From Rhodospirillales bacterium (lineage in GTDB: Bacteria > Pseudomonadota > Alphaproteobacteria > UBA8366 > JADFVY01), in assembly GCA_024644185.1 (NCBI GenBank), contig JAHELM010000181.1, forward strand, positions 1-5,898: 5,898 bases of DNA. Reading direction: 5' to 3'. The position numbers were made by a program, and so were the translations under genes. Under the pieces are notes generated by a model. That model saw nothing but the letters and a program-made list of their open reading frames with translations, ran no database searches and was not told the DNA's origin. The first letter of the stretch is position 1, and each line of letters begins with the position of its first letter. This document shows, one piece after another, positions 1 to 4,130 of this stretch.

Positions 1-402
1 GCGCAGCGCCGCGGGGATGCGGGCCGGCCGGCCGGCCGGTCCAAGGCATGCGAGGTCTACCGTAATGTGCACGAGATCCTCGGTACCGCGCCGGACGATC
101 TGTTCGGCCGCCAGGGTGGCTCCGCCAAGTTGCAGAACCCGCGAATGGACCGCAAGCAGGTCGTCGAGGACGGCCGGACGGCTGTAATCGACCGTGCAGC
201 GGCGAACCACGAACATCATGCCATCCTTCAGCATACGGACATAATGGCCGCCGCCGACATCGCGCAGAAACTCGGTCCGCGCCCGCTCGGCGAATTTGAG
301 GTAATTTGCGTAATACACGATCCCGCCCGCGTCCGTGTCTTCGTAATATACCCGGACCGGCGTTAAGTGGGTGCCGGGGGCCGCCGCTTCAAGCGTCGCC
401 AT
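1..402 (-). CDS. ybgC: YbgC-type acyl-CoA thioesterase (tol-pal associated), C-terminal end cut by window edge
   Basis: A hotdog-fold (4HBT) thioesterase that hydrolyses acyl-CoA esters in the cytoplasm; the family is usually encoded just before tolQRAB-pal and is tied to envelope and phospholipid metabolism. The frame is open for 134 codons and reaches the left edge without a stop. E. coli YbgC is about 134 residues, so almost the whole protein is present. The family signature lies near the N-terminus: VYYEDTDAGGIVYYANYLKF at residues 18-37, then ERARTEFLR at 39-47. Asp24 corresponds to the catalytic Asp of the family. Tyr31 sits where E. coli YbgC has His. The ATG at 402-400 lies inside the end of ruvB (14-base overlap) and has a strong ribosome site, so it is very likely expressed as the distal gene of the ruv operon. 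Family assignment is secure; substrate chain length is unknown. Confidence 0.93.
   Translation of the reverse strand, partial: MATLEAAAPGTHLTPVRVYYEDTDAGGIVYYANYLKFAERARTEFLRDVGGGHYVRMLKDGMMFVVRRCTVDYSRPAVLDDLLAVHSRVLQLGGATLAAEQIVRRGTEDLVHITVDLACLGPAGRPARIPAALR
22..39. repeat. GGCC tetranucleotide tandem repeat inside ybgC
   Basis: Four copies of GGCC plus GG form a self-complementary run of 18 bases near the 3' end of ybgC, encoding part of a Gly/Pro/Ala/Arg segment. The unit is not a multiple of three, so gain or loss of one copy would shift the ybgC frame near its C-terminus. It may be a chance product of high GC content. Confidence 0.6.
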
Positions 403-1453
403 CTTCGTCCTCCCCGCCACCGAGCAGATCGAGCTGGGCCGCCATCACGCCCGCCGGTGGCGTCCGCCCCAGATAGGTCCAGCCCTGCACGGCCAGCATG
501 CGGCCGCGCGGCGTGCGCTGCAGCAGGCCCTGCTGCACGAGGTACGGTTCGATCACTTCTTCCAGCACGTCGCGCTGCTCCGACAGCGCCGCGCCCAGGG
601 TTTCCACGCCCACCGGCCCGCCGCCGTAATTGTCGGCGATGCAGGCCAGGTAGCGCCGGTCCATGGCATCGAGGCCGCGCGGATCGACGTCCAGCCGTCC
701 AAGCGCCTTGCCCGCGGCCGCGGCATCGATCTCCGCTTGCCCGTCGATCGCCGCGAAATCGCGCACCCGGCGCAACAGCCGGCCTGCGACGCGCGGCGTG
801 CCTCGGCTGCGTCGCGCCACCTCGCCCGCCCCCTCGGGCGTCATTGCCACGCCCAGCAGCCGGGCGTTGCGTTCGACGATTACCGTCAGCTCGTCGACGG
901 TATAAAACTCCATGCGCAGCGGGATGCCGAACCGCTCGCGCAACGGCCGGGTGATAAGACCGGAGCGCGTGGTCGCCCCGACCAGCGTGAAGGGCGGCAG
1001 ATCGATACGGATCGACCGCGCCGCCGGTCCCTCGCCGATGATCAGATCGAGTTGGAAATCCTCCATCGCCGGATAAAGGATCTCTTCGATCGCCGGGCTC
1101 AGCCGATGAATTTCGTCGATGAAAAGAACGTCGTGTCTCTGGAGATTGGTCAGAATCGCCGCCAGATCGCCGGCCTTGGCGAGAACCGGGCCGGAGGTGG
1201 CGCGAAACCCAACCCCCAGTTCGCGGGCGACAATCTGCGCCAGCGTCGTCTTGCCCAGGCCGGGCGGGCCATGCAGCAATACATGGTCCAGCGCCTCGCC
1301 ACGCGCCCGCGCCGCCTGGATGAAGACGGCCAGGTTACCGCGCACCGCCTTCTGGCCGATAAAATCGTCCAGCGCCTGCGGCCGCAGCGAGGTCTCTGCC
1401 CCATCGCCGGATTCGAAATCCGGTCGGACCATGGGATTCGGCGCCTCGATCAC
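389..1453 (-). CDS. ruvB: Holliday junction branch migration ATPase RuvB
   Basis: The AAA+ motor of the RuvAB complex: hexameric rings pump DNA through a RuvA-bound Holliday junction in recombination and replication-fork repair. The protein is 354 residues, close to the family norm of about 335-350. Visible motifs: Walker A GPPGLGKT at 62-69, Walker B FIDEIH at 111-116, sensor 1 GATTR at 159-163, arginine finger Arg174 within RPLRERFG, sensor 2 region GTPR at 218-221, and the winged-helix DNA-binding signature QRTPRGRM at 312-319. The start is GTG at 1453-1451, overlapping the ruvA stop as GTGA, with a good ribosome site 8 bases upstream. An ATG seven codons in (1432-1430) is possible but lacks this context. 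The tail GGGEDEDGDA is acidic and its codons also form the ybgC ribosome site. Intact and confidently identified. Confidence 0.98.
   Translation of the reverse strand: MIEAPNPMVRPDFESGDGAETSLRPQALDDFIGQKAVRGNLAVFIQAARARGEALDHVLLHGPPGLGKTTLAQIVARELGVGFRATSGPVLAKAGDLAAILTNLQRHDVLFIDEIHRLSPAIEEILYPAMEDFQLDLIIGEGPAARSIRIDLPPFTLVGATTRSGLITRPLRERFGIPLRMEFYTVDELTVIVERNARLLGVAMTPEGAGEVARRSRGTPRVAGRLLRRVRDFAAIDGQAEIDAAAAGKALGRLDVDPRGLDAMDRRYLACIADNYGGGPVGVETLGAALSEQRDVLEEVIEPYLVQQGLLQRTPRGRMLAVQGWTYLGRTPPAGVMAAQLDLLGGGEDEDGDA
409..415 (-). promoter_or_regulatory. ribosome binding site of ybgC, embedded in ruvB
   Basis: On the minus strand the bases read GGGGAGG, six bases before the ATG at 402. They are also codons for the Gly-Glu-Asp stretch of the RuvB tail. 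The site supports 402 as the ybgC start and suggests initiation by ribosomes finishing ruvB. Confidence 0.75.
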
Positions 1454-2064
1454 CGCGACAACTCCTCAAGTCCGGCCCGGATCAGGTCGGCCAGCGCCGC
1501 GCCATCGCCGAGCCGCGACCCCGCCCGCGCCACCGCCGCGAAGGCCTCGCTGCGGCCATAGCCGAGATTGACCAGCGCCGACACCGCGTCGGAATCCGCC
1601 GTCGCCGGAGGCGGGATCGCCCCCCTGCCCTTACCCATGGTCGCCGCGGCGCCGAGCGCGATGCCCCCCAGTTTGTCCTTGAGTTCCAGGACGATGCGCC
1701 CCGCCAGCTTGGGGCCAACGCCGTTGGCGCGCGACACCGCCGTCTTGTCGCCGGACGCGATGGCCCGCGTCAGTTCGTCGGGCGACAGCACCGAGAGCAC
1801 CGCCAGCGCCACCCGCGACCCGACGCCCTGCACCGTGGTCAACAGGCGGAACCAGTCATGTTCCGCGCCGTCGAGGAAGCCATAGAGGTGAATATGATCC
1901 TCACGAACATGGGTTTCGATCTCCAACTGGATCGTCCCGCCGATCGCCGGCAGGCGGCCCAGCGTGCGGCCTGAACAGAAAACCAGGTAGCCGACGCCGC
2001 CGACATCGATCACCGCACGGTCGTCGCCCTGCACGGCCAGGATACCGGTCAGCCGCGCGATCAC
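1450..2064 (-). CDS. ruvA: Holliday junction DNA-binding subunit RuvA
   Basis: The tetrameric protein that holds the four-way junction open in a planar form and recruits the RuvB rings. With the chosen start it is 204 residues, the normal size. Domain I (OB fold) spans about 1-63 and begins with the family-typical (M)IARLTG. The acidic pin residues Glu55 and Asp56 in VREDHIHLYG match the E. coli positions. Domain II has two helix-hairpin-helix motifs, VQGVGSRVAL at 78-87 and ANGVGPKLAG at 113-122. A Gly/Ala/Pro-rich linker follows, then the RuvB-contacting domain III at about 157-204. The start is GTG at 2064-2062, overlapping the ruvC stop by four bases. An ATG farther upstream (2178) gives 38 extra residues read through ruvC that look nothing like RuvA, so it was rejected. 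Confidence 0.97.
   Translation of the reverse strand: MIARLTGILAVQGDDRAVIDVGGVGYLVFCSGRTLGRLPAIGGTIQLEIETHVREDHIHLYGFLDGAEHDWFRLLTTVQGVGSRVALAVLSVLSPDELTRAIASGDKTAVSRANGVGPKLAGRIVLELKDKLGGIALGAAATMGKGRGAIPPPATADSDAVSALVNLGYGRSEAFAAVARAGSRLGDGAALADLIRAGLEELSR
1462..1467 (-). promoter_or_regulatory. ribosome binding site of ruvB, embedded in ruvA
   Basis: The minus strand reads GAGGAG, eight bases before the GTG at 1453. It is part of the codons for the Glu-Glu pair near the RuvA C-terminus. This good match favours the GTG over the downstream ATG at 1432. Confidence 0.75.
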
Positions 2065-2573
2065 CGGATTCCCCCTGCCGCCAGATCCGCGCGCCAGCGC
2101 TGGCCCGTTGCCGCATAATGCGCATGGCAGATTGCCACCGCCAGCGCGTCCGCCGCGTCGGCACTGGAGAATTGGCAACCCGGCAACAACCGCGACACCA
2201 TCATCTGCACCTGTTCTTTCCTGGCATGGCCAGCACCAACCACCGCCTTCTTGACGCGGTTCGGTGCATATTCCGCGACCGGAATACCCAGCAGCGCCGG
2301 CGCCAGCAACACCACGCCGCGCGCCTGTCCCAGCTTCAGCGTCGACTCCGGGTTGACGTTGACAAAGGTCTCCTCGACGGCGGCTCCGTCCGGGCGGTAA
2401 GTTTCAAGCACCGTCGCCAGCCCGTCATGCAGGGCCTTCAGCCGCGATGCCATATCGCCATCGGCTGGTGGCCGAACCGTGCCGTCCGCCACATAGCGCA
2501 AGCGGTTACCTTCGGCTTCGATCACGCCCCAGCCTGTATGCCGCAGTCCCGGATCGAACCCGATCAGCCGCAT
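2061..2573 (-). CDS. ruvC: Holliday junction resolvase RuvC
   Basis: A dimeric endonuclease that cuts Holliday junctions symmetrically after RuvAB branch migration; it belongs to the RNase H-like superfamily. From the ATG at 2573 it is 170 residues, the family norm (E. coli 173). The four acidic catalytic residues are present: Asp7 in IGFDPG, Glu67 in VEETF, and Asp139 and Asp142 in ADAADALA. The segment ESTLKLGQARG, conserved in the family, follows Glu67. A TTG one codon upstream (2576) could be read as the start, but the ribosome site GAGAGGGG sits only about two bases from it and five from the ATG. Its stop overlaps the ruvA start; yebC ends 16 bases upstream. Intact. Confidence 0.97.
   Translation of the reverse strand: MRLIGFDPGLRHTGWGVIEAEGNRLRYVADGTVRPPADGDMASRLKALHDGLATVLETYRPDGAAVEETFVNVNPESTLKLGQARGVVLLAPALLGIPVAEYAPNRVKKAVVGAGHARKEQVQMMVSRLLPGCQFSSADAADALAVAICHAHYAATGQRWRADLAAGGIR
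2071..2076 (-). promoter_or_regulatory. ribosome binding site of ruvA, inside the end of ruvC
   Basis: The minus strand reads AGGGGG, six bases before the GTG at 2064. Together with the four-base overlap with the ruvC stop it fixes this GTG as the ruvA start. Confidence 0.7.
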
Positions 2574-2576
2574 CAA

Positions 2577-2584
2577 CCCCTCTC
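2577..2584 (-). promoter_or_regulatory. ribosome binding site of ruvC
   Basis: The minus strand reads GAGAGGGG in the 16-base gap after the yebC stop. Measured from the GAGG core, the ATG at 2573 is five bases away and the TTG at 2576 only two, so the ATG is the better start. Confidence 0.7.
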
Positions 2585-2589
2585 AAGCC

Positions 2590-3339
2590 TCACGCGGTCA
2601 ACCGCGAGAGAATGTCTTCGTCAATCTCGAAATTGGCCGCGATCGACTGCACGTCGTCGCTGTCGTCCAGCGCGTCCAGCAACTTCAGAACCGTGGCCGC
2701 CGTTTCCTCGTCCAGCGGTATGGTGGATTGCGGCCGCCAGACCAGCTTCGTCGATTCCGCGGCGCCAAATCTGGCCTCCAGGGCGCCAGCGACGGCGTGA
2801 AGCTCGTCTGGCTCGCAGCTCACCAGGTGGCTGGACGCGTCGCTTTCCACATCCATCGCGCCGGCCTCGAGCGCTGCCTCGAACATCGCCTCGGCCGCGG
2901 CTGCGCCGGCCGGATAGGTAATTTCCCCGGCGCGGCTGAACATGAAGCTGACGGCGCCAGTCTCGGCCAGATTGCCACCATGCTTGTTGAACGCCGAGCG
3001 GATTTCCGATGCGGTGCGATTGCGGTTGTCGGTCAGCGCCTCGACGATCACGGCGACGCCGCCCGGAGCGTAACCCTCATAGCGGATATCCTCGTAATCC
3101 TCGCCCTCGCCGGCACCCGCGCCCTTCTTGATCGCGCGCTCGATGTTATCCTTGGGCATGTTGTTCGAACGGGCTGCGGTTATCGCCGCGCGCAGCCGAA
3201 TGTTGGAATCCGGGTCCGCCCCGCCAATCTTGGCGGAAACCGTCAGTTCCCGCCCCAGCTTGGCAAACAGACCGGCGCGCTTTTTGTCCTGCGCGCCCTT
3301 GCGATGCATGATGTTCTTGAATTGTGAATGGCCGGCCAT
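2590..3339 (-). CDS. yebC: YebC/PmpR/TACO1 family protein
   Basis: A cytoplasmic protein of the YebC family. Members have been described as DNA-binding regulators (PmpR) and, more recently, as ribosome-associated factors helping translation through difficult stretches such as proline runs; TACO1 is the mitochondrial relative. The length of 249 residues is normal. Diagnostic segments: MAGHSQFKNIMHRKGAQDKK at 1-20, then NNMPKDNIERAIKKG at 59-73, YEGYAPGGVAVIVEALTDNR at 87-106 and FNKHGGNLAETGAVSFMF at 117-134. The C-terminal part is acidic, as usual. The start ATG at 3339 is fixed by the invariant MAGHS; the ribosome site is weak (a GGA about eight bases upstream). It is the first gene of the block and precedes ruvC by 16 bases, a common alphaproteobacterial arrangement. 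Which of the two proposed roles applies here cannot be read from the sequence. Confidence 0.97.
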   Translation of the reverse strand: MAGHSQFKNIMHRKGAQDKKRAGLFAKLGRELTVSAKIGGADPDSNIRLRAAITAARSNNMPKDNIERAIKKGAGAGEGEDYEDIRYEGYAPGGVAVIVEALTDNRNRTASEIRSAFNKHGGNLAETGAVSFMFSRAGEITYPAGAAAAEAMFEAALEAGAMDVESDASSHLVSCEPDELHAVAGALEARFGAAESTKLVWRPQSTIPLDEETAATVLKLLDALDDSDDVQSIAANFEIDEDILSRLTA

Positions 3340-3361
3340 TTCGATATCCGAATTCTTCCTT

Positions 3362-3376
3362 GAACCCGCTATGTAC
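3362..3376. promoter_or_regulatory. candidate LexA (SOS) box before yebC-ruvCAB, one mismatch
   Basis: The plus strand reads GAAC, seven bases, then GTAC. The alphaproteobacterial LexA box is GAAC-N7-GAAC (GTTC-N7-GTTC on the other strand), so seven of eight specified bases match. It lies 22 bases before the yebC start codon, where a repressor could block transcription. LexA control of ruv genes is well known in bacteria. One near match in about 140 bases is not proof. Confidence 0.35.
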
Positions 3377-3399
3377 TGTGAGGTACCCTAGTTTACTAC

Positions 3400-3427
3400 A
3401 CCATATCTAGTGAAGCGGCGAGGGCAA
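3400..3427 (-). promoter_or_regulatory. weak candidate promoter for the yebC-ruvCAB-ybgC operon
   Basis: On the minus strand a -35-like TTGCCC (3427-3422) and a -10-like TATGGT (3405-3400) are separated by 16 bases; each matches four of six sigma-70 consensus positions. Transcription would start near 3393 and leave a leader of roughly 50 bases, with the candidate LexA box just downstream of the start point. An overlapping alternative is TTGTTT with TAGATA at 17 bases, a poorer match. Support is only positional and by consensus. Confidence 0.3.
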
Positions 3428-3460
3428 AACAATTGCGTACCGGGCCATCGAAGTCCAAGC

Positions 3461-3479
3461 CGCTGGGTAGCAGCGTTTT
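3461..3479 (+). terminator. small hairpin plus T-tract (terminator-like) before the HPt-like gene
   Basis: CGCTG (3461-3465) and CAGCG (3471-3475) can pair around a five-base loop GGTAG and are followed by four T's (3476-3479). The shape is that of a short intrinsic terminator on the plus strand, but a five-pair stem is marginal. No plus-strand gene lies upstream for it to end, so it could instead be a leader attenuator, or chance. It abuts the ATG at 3480, which makes that start codon less likely to be freely accessible. Confidence 0.25.
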
Positions 3480-4055
3480 ATGGCAAGATTGCGGCGCGGG
3501 GAAGCCCCAGCGCGGCGGTTTTCTCGCATCGGCGGGTTATCGGTGACGTCCGGCGTGACGTCGCGGGCGCCGATTGGCGGATCTCCTGCCGATCCCGGCG
3601 CATTGCCGAGCATTGCCGACGAGGTGCTGGCCAAGGCCGAGGCCGCCGTCGCGCGGCTGGCGGCGGAATATCCGCGTCACGCCAGGCGCGACCTGGAACA
3701 TCTTCGGTCGCTGGCCGAGCGCATGGGGCGGGAACGTCATGCGCGTGCGGCTCACTACAGCGAGATTGCGCGCATCGCCCATGACATGCGTGGACAGGGT
3801 ACCCTGTTCGGACAACCGATGATGACGCGCTGCGCGGCGTCGCTGTGCCGCGCTGCTCGAAACGTGGAGGCGCATGACCCTTCGCTGGCTGGGATCGTCC
3901 GCCTGCATCTGGCCGCGCTGCAAGCTATTCTGGATGCGGGCCCGGTGGGCCGACGCGACCCAGTGCCCGTGGCGATCGTGGCTGGACTCGGACTTCTGGT
4001 CGGCACGCGCCTCCCGGCAAGAAAAATGTTGGCCGTACCGACGGCGCCGGAATAG
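3480..4055 (+). CDS. HPt-domain-like protein (possible histidine phosphotransfer protein)
   Basis: Probably a phosphorelay or chemotaxis-linked protein. The central part, about residues 45-155, is alpha-helical in character and contains IAHDMRGQGTLFG at 99-111. This fits the HPt pattern H-x-(L/M/I)-(K/R)-G-x4-hydrophobic-G, as in ArcB-type HPt domains, with His101 as the predicted phosphorylated residue. The following segment, PMMTRCAASLCR at 113-124, is in a helical position usual for the second helix of the bundle. I recall similar alphaproteobacterial proteins with an AHD-x-(K/R)GQG core annotated as HPt-domain proteins. The first 40 or so residues are Arg-, Gly- and Ser-rich and look disordered. 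The start is uncertain: ATG at 3480 is the first in frame after a stop at 3468, but lacks a ribosome site and follows a hairpin. GTG codons at 3543, 3555 and 3624 are alternatives, also without good sites. The chemoreceptor gene follows after 75 bases on the same strand, so shared function or transcription is plausible. No kinase or receiver gene is in view. Confidence 0.72.
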   Translation: MARLRRGEAPARRFSRIGGLSVTSGVTSRAPIGGSPADPGALPSIADEVLAKAEAAVARLAAEYPRHARRDLEHLRSLAERMGRERHARAAHYSEIARIAHDMRGQGTLFGQPMMTRCAASLCRAARNVEAHDPSLAGIVRLHLAALQAILDAGPVGRRDPVPVAIVAGLGLLVGTRLPARKMLAVPTAPE

Positions 4056-4130
4056 TTCCGCGCGTTAACCTGGTATTTGCCAAAATCGCTGCACTGTATC
4101 CGCCGAGAACACCGGAATGGCGAGACGGGA

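Noticed and set aside
371..1561. A 396-codon open frame on the plus strand opposite ruvB
   Set aside because: It is Arg/Ala/His-rich with no motif, and runs antisense to an intact RuvB and the end of RuvA.
1450..2178. Longer RuvA starting at the ATG at 2178
   Set aside because: The extra 38 residues come from out-of-frame ruvC sequence and match nothing in RuvA. The GTG at 2064 gives the family-typical N-terminus, a ribosome site and a GTGA overlap.
2118..2921. A 267-codon plus-strand open frame across ruvC and yebC
   Set aside because: It spans two well-identified genes on the other strand and its sequence becomes pure Arg/Pro/Ser-rich noise.
3410..3784. A plus-strand open frame overlapping the start of the HPt-like gene
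   Set aside because: Its product is Arg/Gly-rich without a motif. The overlapping frame from 3480 carries the HPt signature.
4077..4100. Possible promoter between the HPt-like gene and the chemoreceptor (TTGCCA and TGTATC)
   Set aside because: The two elements are only 12 bases apart, too close for a sigma-70 promoter, and no flagellar sigma-28-like site is visible.
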